Assembly (NCBI GenBank): GCA_902729315.2
Contig: LR746264.1
Coordinates: 6,535,878-6,599,877, forward strand
Length of the DNA: 64,000 bases
DNA from: Spirodela intermedia
Lineage: Eukaryota > Streptophyta > Magnoliopsida > Alismatales > Araceae
Reading direction: 5' to 3'
The notes under the pieces were generated by a model. That model ran no database searches, was not told the origin of the DNA, and saw nothing but the letters and a program-made list of their open reading frames with translations. The first letter of the stretch is position 1. The number at the start of each line of letters is the position of its first letter. A program made the position numbers and the translations under genes. This document shows, in pieces, positions 48,740 to 60,157 of the stretch.

Positions 48740-49658
48740 GAGTTATCGTATTTTCTTATCGGTGTCGCTATTTCTCTCCTTCTTCTCTCTCCATTATCGT
48801 GATAGTCTAGCAACTAGCATATTATTCTCTCATAATATCTAAGTGAAGTATAAGAGACGTCAACCTTCTCATAATATCTAAGTTATAAGTGATAGCTTGA
48901 CTCGTCATAATTCTTAGAGGAGGCTTGCATTCTAGGCCATCTTCTCTCGTTGATGGCACAGGCGCTCGGTCAATCTACGCCCTCTCCCTTGTCCATCTTT
49001 TGGATCAAGAAACGCCCTGGAGTACCCAAGAAACTGAAGATCTCCCTTTCCTTTCTTTTTTCCCATTGTAATATTCAGCCATGGAACTTCTCACTGGTGA
49101 GAACAATCTACATCTACAGCAACGGAAAACCTCTTCAGGGAGGACACTAGGTGGGGCTCCCTGCTGGAGCGAATGTTCTTTCCTCCGGGGAGCTCTTTTC
49201 TGCTCATGTTCGAGGCGGAGAGGCCCCTGAGCGAGGAAAACTGCCTGGGTTCGGAAAGAAGAAGGCCTTCCTCTACCTATTCCAATCCAAGCTGGAAGAA
49301 GGATTTGAGGGGGATCCGATTTTATACCATTGAAAATAACTCAACCTAAAATATAACAAGCCAAGCTGGAAGATCATGGAAAATTTCAGCAATAGATTTT
49401 CTATTCACCACCAAGCAAAACCCACATGAAATATATTTTTTATTCTTCTGAAAAAAACAAAAAAAAAAAAGAACACTTATTCGACAAACGTTTCCCGTCC
49501 TCCACTCTTCTTGTGACTGGCGTCCATTTGTATTGCCTGTCACGCAGGCTCACTTGGACCAAGACATCCCATGGGCATGCGCCCTTATCCTTCAAAGACC
49601 TCGTTGTCGCTGTTCCCAGAGGAAGCGCAGAGGGAAGAGAGGAGGCTTTTGTCGATCA

Positions 49659-51403
49659 ATGAAGACTCCCGATACGTCCTGGTGGAGGAATGGAGAAGGC
49701 GATGAATTTAAGAGCTCTGCGTCGCCAAGCCTCATGGCCGTCCTAGCCACGGTACTTGCCGTGTCCATCGTCTTTTACTGGTTCAGGAGGGTGAAGAATG
49801 AAGCCCGTCTTCTACCTCCGGGACCCCGAGGGTTGCCGCTGCTCGGAAGTCTCCCCTTCCTCGGATCCGACCTCCACATCTGCTTCGCGGAGATCGCGCG
49901 TACCTACGGTCCTGTCGTGAGTCTCCGCCTCGGTGCCAAGCTCTGCGTCCTGCTCAGTTCTCCCCAGGCCGTGAAGGAGGCCCTCAAGGACCAAGACGCC
50001 ATCTTCGCCAATCACGACGCCCCCGCGGTGTCGCTCTTCTCCCCCTACGGTGGTAAGAACATGCTCTACGCGCCCTACGGGCCTCAGTGGCGCATACTCC
50101 GCAAAGTGACGGTGCGGCAGCTGCTCAACCCCGCCACCATCGATGGCCTCTCCGTCCCGCGCCAGGCCGAGATTCGGAGGATGGTGGAGGAGATCCGAGG
50201 GAAAGCAGGCCAGCCCGTGAATCTGCGCGAGCTGATCTCCGCCGCGGCGATGAACATGACGACGGAGATGCTGTGGGGGGGCTCATTGGCGCAGAGAGGA
50301 GATGATAGGGACGCTCTTGGGAGGGAGTTCCGTTAGGCGATGGAAGACCTGGTGGAGCTGTTGATTATCCCCAACATCTCCGATTTCTACCCTGCCCTAG
50401 CCTGGCTCGACCTGCAGGGCCTGGGGAGGAGGATGCGAAGAATGGTCTCATTGATCGACCGCATCTTCAATTCAGTCATAGAGGAGCGGTTGATGATGAT
50501 GGAGGGGTGTCAGGACGGAGACCCGGCGGCGGCCGTGGACATGAAAAACAAGGACTTCCTGCAGGTGATGTTGGACCTCGTACAGAACCCTGACCCCCAA
50601 GCGCCCATTACCATGGACCATATGAAGGCCTTACTCCTGGTGACCTCCTTGTCCTCATATCCTCCATCAAAATTTTCAATCGACATCTTCATACATTTGA
50701 TTTCTTAGTTCCCACAATGAAAATCAACTGACAATACCCTTGCGCAATACTCACCTTTTGCGTGAAACCGGGTTGACAGGACCTGGTGACCGGAGGGACA
50801 GATACCACGTCAACGACGTTAGAGTGGGCTATGGCCGAGCTTCTCTACGACCCGGAGAGGATGAAGACAGCAAAAGAGGAGATTGTCACCGTAGTCGGGG
50901 TGGGCAACGCTGTCGAAGAGGTCCATCTCCCCCACCTGCGCTACATCGACGCCGTGGTCCGGGAGACCCTCCGCCTCCATCCGGCGGTGCCTCTGTTGGT
51001 GCCCCACCGCCCCAGTTCTACCTGCACCGTCGCCGGCTACAAAATTCCCGAGGGAACCAAGGTATTCATTAACGTGTGGGCTATACACAGGGACCCCCGA
51101 GTATGGGAGGACGCCTCCGAGTTCAAGCCCGAGAGGTTCCTGCGTGAAGCAGGCGGAGCGGATTACAGCGGCAACACCTTCCGCTACCTCCCTTTCGGAG
51201 CCGGCAGAAGGATCTGCCCCGGCATCTCGCTCGGGGAGGGGATTGTGAAGTACATTCTTGCGTCCCTGCTGCACTCCGTGGACTGGGCTCTGCCGGCGGG
51301 GGAGGCGGCGTCACCGGATCTCAACGAGAAGTTTGGGATTGTGATGAGGAAGGAGAAGACCCTCGTCGCCGTCCCCACCCTCCGGATTCCTCAGAACATT
51401 TAG
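49659..51403 (+). pseudogene. CYP706-like cytochrome P450 with one in-frame nonsense codon
   Basis: Two exons, 49659-50639 and 50780-51403, make a full-length P450 frame of 534 codons, interrupted by TAG at 50334-50336 (codon 226). Everything else is intact. The N-terminal membrane anchor is SLMAVLATVLAVSIVFYWF and the proline hinge is LLPPGPRGLPLLGS. The I-helix is VTGGTDTTSTTLEWAM, split by the intron just before it. Also present are the ExxR (ETLR, 389-392), PERF (444-447) and heme loop FRYLPFGAGRRICPG with Cys473. KNMLYAPYGPQWRILRKV and NISDFYPALAWLDLQG match the plant CYP706 family, ER enzymes acting on terpenoid and other specialised metabolites. The stop stands where relatives have a residue between EFR and the next helix; a CAG to TAG change is the simplest cause. 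The 225-residue product would lack the oxygen- and heme-binding half. It may be a recent pseudogene, a null allele, or a sequencing error. Confidence 0.85.
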
Positions 51404-51603
51404 GATGATAATAGTCAATATAAAAAATAGGATAATTCATTTATTGCTTTTGCCGTTATTAGGCTTCCAAGTTTTTCTCCCATAGCTGTTCTTGTCAAAA
51501 GGGGCGGCCCACACTGGGCCAGAAAGTGACGGTTGTTTTGGTCAAAGTGGGCGGCCGACACGGCCAAAAAGTGGGCGGCACTTTTTATCTGTTGTATAAA
51601 TAC

Positions 51604-51651
<48 letters not shown>
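51604..51651. repeat. (CT)n microsatellite
   Basis: About 24 CT units with one early interruption, directly after the TATAAATA at 51595-51602. Confidence 0.9.
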
Positions 51652-51653
<2 letters not shown>

Positions 51654-52269
51654 TGCGGGGTATCTTCTGTGACGGTTCTTATTCAAGGGTTTTTTCTGTT
51701 CGAAATTCCTCTCCTCTCCTCTCCTCTCATTCTCTGCCAAAAATCCATCTTTTCTCTCAGAAACCGTCCTCATTTTTCTTAAGTAGAGATCGTACCCCAC
51801 GAATGAGAAGAAAAACTGGCCGCGGTGGATCTCTCTTCCACAAAGCGAACATGGTGCAACTCCATTCCATTATCCTTGAACAGGACGCTCTCATCATGCT
51901 AAACATCAAATCGACGGCACCAAGCGCCTTCCCCATCCCCGTAACTCAAGCCCCAAACATCAATGATGGTTCTTAACCATGATTTATGTATCCGGTTACT
52001 ATCTTTGCCGGCACTGACATGTATTGCCCACCATAACGACCCTATACCATGCAATCGACGTCAAATATATGTCCCTTGTCCTGCACCGTGGCCTGCCGCC
52101 AAGTATCTTCCTTAGTCCTTGTTTGTGCATTCAAATCCTATCGTCTGCCAGGACCATCTTATGAGGTGACCGGATAATCCAAACCTATAATTCTCTCTAT
52201 CCCCATTGTTTTTCCCTCACTATTGTGAGCCCACGCCCTTATTTCAAGTTTTTTTGCCTCTAAATCGTT

Positions 52270-53165
52270 TTATCTTCGCTATATAAAGCTTGTTCTTGCC
52301 CCTTGTAGCTTGGAACCGTTATATGTGAAATCTTTTTCGTGGGTTTTCTGAAATTTTATTTAAAATGAGAGCGAAAAATTATTTTCATGGGGCATTTTCA
52401 ATTTAACTTCTCGAAAAGGTATCTAGCCTAAATAACTTAATTTTCAATCCCTTACTCATTTATAGACCCGTTAAAGTTGGTACAACCGGATGAATTCTAC
52501 CCAACAACTATTTAACTGCTTCATGTGATAAAATATATTCTAAATTTGTTGATTGAGACCATGCCAAAATTGCTTTGTATGGATCTACTTTTAGACTTTA
52601 CGGCCTTTGATGATCCTACAATTGGCATGGATGAGCTTAGGCAAAATAATGTGAATCATTTAGATCCCTTTGTGACACCCCTCACCACAACAAACATATG
52701 CCATTATTTGAGGTTGCTGACTTTTCTAATCATTTTATATTCTCTTTATAAAGCTTAATCTTAGCCCTTATGATACGAAACATTCGCTAATAACCCGGCC
52801 CAAATAACTTAATTTAAAATTTTCAATGTTTTATTAATTTATGACCCATTAAAACTAGTACTAATGGATGGCTTCAACCCAATAACCATTCAATAATTGC
52901 ATGTGTTAAAACATAGTCTAAGCTTTTTGATATAGGTCAGGTCATTCTTTTAAAACCTAGATCAGAAGTTGATAAAAAATAATCTAGGTGGCTCTATTTT
53001 TAGAGTTGGCCATCTTTAATGATCTTAAAATAACAGGGTATTGCATGATAAAATAATGTAAATATTTTTTATAGTAGCAGCCAATGCTTCCCCTACATTG
53101 AGATCCCTTGTGGCACCTCTTGGATACAGGAGCAAGGTTTGAGATGTTGGCTCTATAAGGTACAA
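52270..53165. repeat. Diverged direct duplication, units about 370-460 bp
   Basis: Segments beginning TATAAAGCTTGTTCTTGCCC (near 52281) and TTATAAAGCTTAATCTTAGC (near 52747) resemble each other. The similarity continues through AAATAACTTAATTTT, the ACCCGTTAAA/ACCCATTAAA pair, GGATGAATTC/GGATGGCTTC and CCCTTTGTGACACC/CCCTTGTGGCACCT. The first copy has extra bases near 52330-52420. The unit looks like an old, decayed transposon-derived repeat. Confidence 0.6.
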
Positions 53166-53837
53166 AACGCAACAAGCTCACAAGTAGCTTAGATGGAAAT
53201 CACCAGCAAAGGTTGAGTGAGGTTCAAGGGAATTGAATTTTAGGGTCAAACTAATTCTGCACAAAAATAATGAAAAAAGTTCTCTAAATTTTGGCTTCCA
53301 ATGAGTTTATTAGAACCTCACAATTATGCAAAAAATGATACCAAAGGTATTTGGCCACCATCGCATCTTCACTATTCATTGGCCCATTGCAACAGCCCAC
53401 TAGTTCAACGGATTAAAACATCATTCTTCAAAATTGACTCAATTTTGTTACTACAAACACAAGGTAATAACTAATTTTAGATACGACTACCCCCTCTTGT
53501 TGGGAACTTCATACCCCAAAAAGGGTGAACTTATCTAATCATAGGTAATGTTTAAGCTTTGTTTCTAAAAGTTTGGTCAATATATCAACAATATTATCGT
53601 AGAGTATTAATTTTCACAGACTAGATGACTTAGTCTAAATAAATTCACATAATTGTTGAAATGAAACATGAATGTGTTTTATCATCGAATGATAAATTTA
53701 ATATTTTGAAAAGTAAAATTACAATACCGAAAAGAAACTCTTAAATAAAAATCTATTGAAGGAATTCAACACTAACATGCTAGTGAAGTTAAGATAGTTT
53801 TTAGGTATAAAAGTGACATATTCTAAACAGAGAATAT

Positions 53838-54115
53838 TTGCATCACAACAAAAGTATGAGTATTCTTGCTTATCAAAATCATAAAGTTGGTAATGCAGAG
53901 GAGAGTAATCATGCTGATATAGATGCATACCAAAGACATAAGAAGTTGATTTATCTTTCTCATACAAGACCTAACATTACATATGTAGTGAGTGTACTCA
54001 GTCATTCATGTATAACCTAAGAGAAATCCGACTATTTGCTGACAAAAGAGTTACAATATTTGAAAGGGACCCCTGAAAGAGATATTTTATTTTAAAAGAG
54101 GACAGAGTTAGATTA
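53838..54115 (+). mobile_element. Ty1-copia retrotransposon fossil (reverse transcriptase C-terminus and start of RNase H)
   Basis: A plus-strand frame reads YQRHKKLIYLSHTRPNITYV, then VSVLSHS. This matches the copia polyprotein block usually seen as YQRLVGKLIYLSHTRPDI. Further on, in another register, LQYLKGTPERDILF matches the conserved LKGTP block at the RNase H border. Stops and frame changes break it, and no integrase, gag or clear LTR is visible nearby, so it is a short dead remnant. Confidence 0.82.
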
Positions 54116-55800
54116 TTTGTGCATCAATCATATGAAGTTTTGTACAAAATATGTACACATCTGAGATTTTTGTACATTATTAGAATGTTGGACAAATATT
54201 TAAGTAATTCAAGTTTGGATCACTGAAAGGCAACCAACAGGGTCATATAGTACCTCGAGAAATTACATCTTCATAAAAAAAAAAATCATATTAGTTGTAG
54301 ATCATGAAGTATTCTGATTTCAATTTTATTATATCTATTAATAGCCAAATATTTGCTACATATTGTATATATTTGCTGGTTGAATAAGCTACATCATACA
54401 AGGTGTTAAGCATACATTCATAACTTTTTCAACAATAATAATGTGATTTATCACATATTATGAAACATCTAATCATATAATTTAGTTGTAAAACTTTGTC
54501 ACATAATTGTAAATTCTAGATATAATTGTAAGATTGCTAAAGATATTATGTGACAATATGTTGAACCTTACATGAATTGGCCATAGAGATCTTGTTGGAC
54601 TCAATTGAACCAGACCTTTCCCTTCCAACAATTGAGCGAAAATGGTGAGAGCCACTTGTGTAGAGACACCATATCGTTGCCATTCTCTCTACTGCACACT
54701 CCAAGGCAGATGAGCACGATAGTTTGGACTAATTGGGCTGAAAATAAAAGGATACTTTTCATCGGCCCAAAACAATACTGTCATCGTAAAAGCAGACAAG
54801 ACCCAACTACCAAACCGTTGCTTTGACGAGGTCCTTTTGGCGCGGTTTCTTCCAACGGCTATACCTTGCTTCCTTCTCCTGATCACAACGCTCCGCCACT
54901 CTGAGTGCGCCTTCAAAAATGGGGAGCTCGACGGCGCCGTCGTCTTCGTCGGTCTCTCTGTGCCCCGAGATTTTCAGGTTTCCATCAGAAGATCCCCCCA
55001 TATCGAGGCTCACTGGTAGTGGGGAGCATCATGGTCAAGGAGCTCACCCTTTATCTTCCCCCATCGTCAACTCACTGTGCGCTTGCTGCGATCGTCAGGT
55101 TCTTCAGGACTGCCTTGGGGAAACCTCGCTTGGCTCATGAGGCGGAGGGCTTCACGGGGAGGATGCGCTGCAGCGGCGCGGAGCAGGAAGGTGGTGGAAA
55201 TTTGATGGCTGCGGCGCAACGACGAGGTGGCGATTGCTTCGTCCTCTGATTGGTCATTTAGGTTTTCTCTTTGTGGTGCGATCTGCTATCTCCTCCATAT
55301 GTTCGGTCACGATTCGCTTTCAATAGGGTCTCATCGATCAATCCTCGAGCGTTCTAATTTTCTCCTTGGTGTTAGTTAAGATTTCCCTAATTTCAGTCCC
55401 GCAGAGCTCTTGAAACACGTTCAGAGAGAAGCGAACACGAATTTCGGAAGTTTTCTCGTAGCCTAATGATCATCTAGCTCTCTTCGATGTGGTTTTCTCG
55501 AGGAGCGAATTTCCTAATTAGAAATATAATTTCTGCTTCAAATGCTGTATTTTTAGCAATTTCTCACCTCTTCAATGGGAAGGTTAGTTTTCAGGGAATT
55601 CTCGTCATTTCATCATTCATCTTCAATAACTTCGGTCAGGCTGCGCTATTGTCTGGCGCTATTTGGTCTGCTCAAGGTGTTGCTTCTCGAGGACATTTAT
55701 GCCTGAGTCCTACTAAAATGTCATTCTTATTTTTAGACCACAGAGGGCCTCGTGGTAGAAAAGACAGGTGGGGCTGGTCGTCATTCTCCCTTCAATCCAG
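54116..55800. other. Intergenic region upstream of the TPR gene, with a doubtful small ORF
   Basis: 54.1-54.6 kb is AT-rich and may include more retrotransposon debris. 54.8-55.25 kb is GC-rich, and several short frames open there; 54919-55140 (plus) reads MGSSTAPSSSSVSLCPEIF and onward for 73 codons. It could be a 5' exon of an unrecognised gene or just leader sequence. 55.25-55.80 kb is AT-richer and leads into the TPR gene. I cannot support a gene here. Confidence 0.35.
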
Positions 55801-58800
55801 ATGCCCCTCTGTCTGCCTTGTTCCTGCTCGAGCCTACCACCGGCCTCGGCTTCCTGCTTACGACGTTCTCTCTGTAGTCCGAGTAAACAGAGAAGAGGGC
55901 ATCCCTTACTTTTCCCCATGTCTACTTCCTCCGGTGTTCTGTCTCTACAACTCAATTCTCCCTGCTTTTCTTCCCGCGGCCATATGCCGCCGCCGCTGCC
56001 ACTCTTCCTCGCTATCCCGAGGTTGTGGCCCGGCAGCAGTCCGCTAACGGCCCGAGCGGTGTCCAGGCGATTCATCCTGCCGTCGGCCTCATTCATCTGG
56101 GACGCCATAACAGGGGGAAATTCCGCCCTGGAGGCATCCACTGCCGTCCGCCGGGGAATGCAGCTTTTCAGACAGGTATGGCATTTTCCCTCCCTCCGGG
56201 ATCGGGTCGCTCGCTTTTATCTAGCTGTCATGTATGGAGAATGATCCGTCGTATTAATGTGGGATTTTTCACTCTTTCGACTGTGGGAAGGGTGACGTTG
56301 TGGGTTCGTTGGCTGAGTTCGACAGAGCCATAGAATTGGATCCTCGACAGAAGTCATGTACGTGCTTCCCCCGTTTTAATTCAATCGATACGTTCTTTGT
56401 TTCATGAATTAAATAACGGCGTAGAACTTCTCTCTGAGTAGTTTGGATATAGTATATCCTGCTAACCATGGAATCATGCTGCAGATCTTTGGCAAAGGGG
56501 ACTCTCCTTATACTACTTGGAAAGGTATCTGCTTCTCCCTCCTCTGGCGTGGCGAGGTGAATAGAAGGCATAACTTTTAAGTTAGACCACATGCAGATTT
56601 GAAGAAGGGGCGGAGCAGTTCAGGATAGACGTTGCTGCAAACCCGAATGACACAGAGGAGTCCATATGGTGCTTCCTTTGTGAAGCTCAAATCTATGGTG
56701 TAGAACAGGCCAAGCGAAGGTTCCTTGAGGTTAGTTGATGACTGTTAGACTGAGACACTGATTGTGATTACTTGTATCGTGCAACTTCTCTAAGAGAAAA
56801 TATTATTATTTTTGGATTTTGATGATGTATATCATGTCAGAAGCATGTATAGGAAATGTCATCATACCCAGGGGTTAAAACATTGAAAACTAATAAAAAT
56901 ATAATACAACTGATGATAAAAGCCTTTTTCGAATGATAGCCAAAACAATCGTTCGTTTGGAAAAATCTGTATATTTTTGTTTATTGTTGGTGGTTGGCAT
57001 TCATAAATACGAAAAAGTGGCATGTTTTTGGTTGTCCTAATTTATTCATGCTGGTTAGAAAAGTTATTTTTTCTGATACATTATTCTGGAACTTTTTATG
57101 GTATATATTGTGAGAAAAGAAAACTCCAGTCTGTTTTCTTGACCAAAGGCATTAATTTAAGATACATTATTTGAATGATATTAGTTCTAATCACGAAAAT
57201 TTATACATTTAAGGACTAGGTAACGTGATTTAACTACATTATATTCAACCATGTTGCTGCTTCTTGCATCAATCATTAGTTTTCTTTATAGTTTAACTTG
57301 AATCATAATTGGGTAGACAGATAAATTTATTGATAACTTATCATTGTTTCGCAAAGCAGTTTCTTTTTTGATTGATTTTCCTGGTCGTGCATTTCTTTTT
57401 TTCAGTTTTTGTAACAACATTCCCTGTGGCATCAGGTTGGCAGAGATTCACGACCCTTTATGCGTGAAGCCTATAATCTCTTTAAAGATGGTGGAGACCC
57501 CGAAAAGGTTTCCAAAATATTCCCAGAGATGTTACAATATACAATTTTTTTATTTGGAATATCGAGTATTATAGTTTTTTTAATGTATTTTCTTGATTTT
57601 CCATTCTCTATTACTCCATTACTTATAATCTTACTATCACTTTGTTCTAACAAAAATTCTGAGAGAGCGATTTTTCCTGGTTTTACAAAAAACCGTTCCC
57701 AGACAACAGCGACCAATTCTTTTACTGCTACTATTTACAAATAGACATATAATAAATTCAACGTTCCTTTTTTCCCTGAAATTTAAGTTTCTTCATTTCA
57801 TGGCAATGCTGAGTCCATTTAAACCTGGAATATTTTAAAGCAGATATGCACCGTTCATTTATTCTGGAAAGATGTTCTCTCCTTAATTTTTTACCATGGT
57901 GCTGATAATTATCCACGGTAAATAATAACATTTTTTTCAGGATTTCTCTTTCATGTCTATTTACCACATGCATTTCTTACGGTTTTTCCCCACCAAGCAT
58001 TTGGTCAATTTAATCTTCTTGCACTGGATACAATGATGCCCTTCCCTCTCTTTCCTTTCAGATTTTACCCTTTCTCATTTACGTTCTTATACTTGTCTCG
58101 CTGGTTTGTTTCTTCCAGAGAAAATCCTCGGATTAAAGGGTGCAGATTGTTGTCAAATTGAATCCAGCGTATATTAATCATATCTTTTTTTTTTTGCCAG
58201 TTTCCACCGCTTGCCTAGCATCCAGGAAGTGAAATTTCTGGTGGGGAATTGAGCTTGTTTCTTGAGGCCATTACCTGTGACATGTATAAAGGAAAAGACC
58301 TAGTGGGCGGAGAAAAAATAGAAATGCTGCTTAGTGGGCGTGTGCGTAGAGAGAGAGAGAGAGAGAGTATATGAATCATATAGAAAGGGAGGATATGCTT
58401 TGTATAGATCCGAAAGCAATCAGTATCAGGGATGTATCTGTGCGTCGTTAATATCTTGTTTTGCAATATTTATGTCCTTAAAGCCAAGTGTATGTTAACT
58501 TGGATTCAGTCTGAGTATATTTAATTTTATCCACTGTTATTATATGGCTAATTCATGCCGTGAAGTTCATTTTTCTAAACATTTAAAGTGCCTTATGGCC
58601 CTTGCAGCTTGTTTCCATGTTTTTGCACGGTGGAGAAAGCGAGTTCTTCTATGCTTCATTATATGCTGGCCTCTACTACGAATCCCAGGTTTGTGATCAT
58701 CATCATTGATGTGCTTCTACTGCTTTGTAGATCCTTGCACGAGTGTGGTGCTGGTATGTTCTTGTATTTAAATAAGACTTTACCATATATAACGTGTGGT

Positions 58801-59155
58801 TTGTAGAATTCAACCGATTACTTGAATCCAAGTCAACTCATCATCCCGTTCAGATGGTTTTTGAAATGACAGAAAGAGATTTATTTATTTATTTATTTAC
58901 TTATTTATTTATTGCTTGTTCATTCTCCCAGAAGGACCCAGAATCCTCGAAACGCCATATCATTGCTGCATGCAGGTCGCTTTACGGTGAGAGGTAAACA
59001 GTTTCACTCTGCGCCGCCTCCCTTACAAACTTGCCCTGAAACCCTACTCTGTTTCAGACTTTCATGGGTCCGTGAATGTTTCTTGCAGCTCCGGTGACTA
59101 CATGGCTTCCCTCGCCAAGGTCCACTGTCTTTGCCGAAACTGGGTGCTCGCCTAA
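55801..59155 (+). CDS. Plant tetratricopeptide-repeat-like protein, probably organellar
   Basis: Eight exons join in phase: 55801-56175, 56291-56357, 56485-56524, 56597-56729, 57436-57507, 58608-58688, 58932-58993 and 59089-59155. They give 298 residues. The first about 75 residues are rich in Ser, Pro, Arg and Cys and poor in acids (for example SLCSPSKQRRG), consistent with a transit peptide. The core starts RRGMQLFRQGDVVGSLAEFD and contains AIELDPRQKSYLWQRGLSLYYLE, a TPR helix pair, then FEEGAEQFRIDV and NPNDTEESIWCFLCEAQIYG. The end is YGESSGDYMASLAKVHCLC. The block order matches an unnamed family of plant TPR-like proteins conserved into cyanobacteria as far as I recall. Its function is not known to me. 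Start: the first ATG in exon 1; two further in-frame ATGs follow. Intron 5 is over 1 kb. Confidence 0.87.
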
Positions 59156-60157
59156 AAGTCAACGACCATGCTGAACCCACATCGCCATGTCCAATAAATT
59201 GCCTGTGAGGAAACGTACCGTGTCTTCTAAGCATAGACACTTGCAGAAACGAGAGAAATACCTCAGCATATAGTTGGGAAATTTCCTCGAGGAAGTCAAC
59301 TAAAAAAATGTAATATTATTTCTAAATATCAAACGACCAAGAAAAAAAATTAACGTCACCGCAGCCAGTACCTTCATCTGTTTCTTTTCCTGACCCTGTA
59401 TGATGTCAGCTAGGGAACATTCTTCTCTTTTCCTTTTGACGTCTTCCTGAATCGGCCGGCACTGGCTGCGGCCAAAGGAGCACGTTTTCCAGGTTTCCCT
59501 CGCTGGAGCCCTCGTGCCGGGGAAACTCCTCTTCGGTGCTTGGTCCGCCGACTAACTGTTCTCCGTTTTGGGCTGCAGCGCGAAGATCCGCCCCGTCCAT
59601 CCGCCGGTTGGGTAATTTCGTGGAACACCAGGGCGACTGCGGAGATTTCCGGTCAGGATGAGCATCACGGATATTCGGAGGGCGCCGCGGTGGCACCTCC
59701 CCTAGCCGGCGGCTTCTTGTCCGAGAATTCCAACTTCGTGGCCCCACGTCGGCAGGCGGTTTGGCCAGGCTTTAGAGGGTATTAGGGTAAAAGGAATTAG
59801 TCAGGGCCACGACAGGAGCGTACCAGAAGAGCTCTCCCTCCCCACGCACGAGAAAAGGCCAAGTGGTGTCTCTGGTTTCGCCCTCTTTCCTCATCACGGC
59901 AACCGATTGAAATCCCCCCCATGGGAAGGAAATGACCGGCTTTCGCCCTCCGGTCCTTTCCTCTTCCTTCCATATATTCCCGGGAGCGACAGGACGGTGG
60001 TTACTCCTGGATGCCTTCGCATTGCAGTTTTACGGGCACGGGAGGGTGAGAAGGGAAATTGGTCGTATTTGACTTCGTCCTCGACAGGTCCAACCATCCG
60101 GAGGAAGGAACTTGAACATTTCTGATCAATTGGAGGATCTAAGGACCCCCCCCCTTA
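59156..60157. other. Intergenic region between the TPR and PLD zeta genes
   Basis: It holds the TPR 3' UTR and the PLD zeta promoter and 5' UTR, GC-rich from about 59430. An AT-rich stretch at 59300-59360 separates them. No supported gene; short frames on both strands overlap each other. Confidence 0.5.

Larger units (their letters stand above)
40270..49658. other. Long gene-free region, AT-rich from about 41.7 to 48.3 kb
   Basis: No coding sequence is supported over about 9.4 kb. 40.3-41.7 kb is of mixed composition. From about 41.7 to 48.3 kb the sequence is strongly AT-rich, lacks long open frames, and looks like decayed intergenic or transposon-derived DNA. Microsatellites occur at 47990-48018 and 48681-48739. 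From 48.3 kb composition rises; the motif TCTCATAATATCTAAGT occurs twice (near 48826 and 48869). The last several hundred bases form the flank of the P450 gene. Confidence 0.5.
51404..53837. other. Repeat-rich intergenic region downstream of the P450
   Basis: 51.48-51.85 kb looks promoter- or LTR-like: GGGCGGCC-containing short repeats, TATAAATA at 51595-51602, a long CT tract and a CTCTC-rich leader. 52.27-53.17 kb is a diverged direct duplication. The rest is AT-rich with no gene. Confidence 0.45.

Noticed and set aside
50340-50708. 122-codon frame as its own small gene
   Set aside because: It is the continuation of P450 exon 1 after the in-frame TAG and then runs into the intron.
54837-55019. 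60-codon frame with a signal-peptide-like start (MARFLPTAIPCFLLLITT)
   Set aside because: The start is TTG, not ATG; no homology is recognised, and overlapping frames of similar quality exist.
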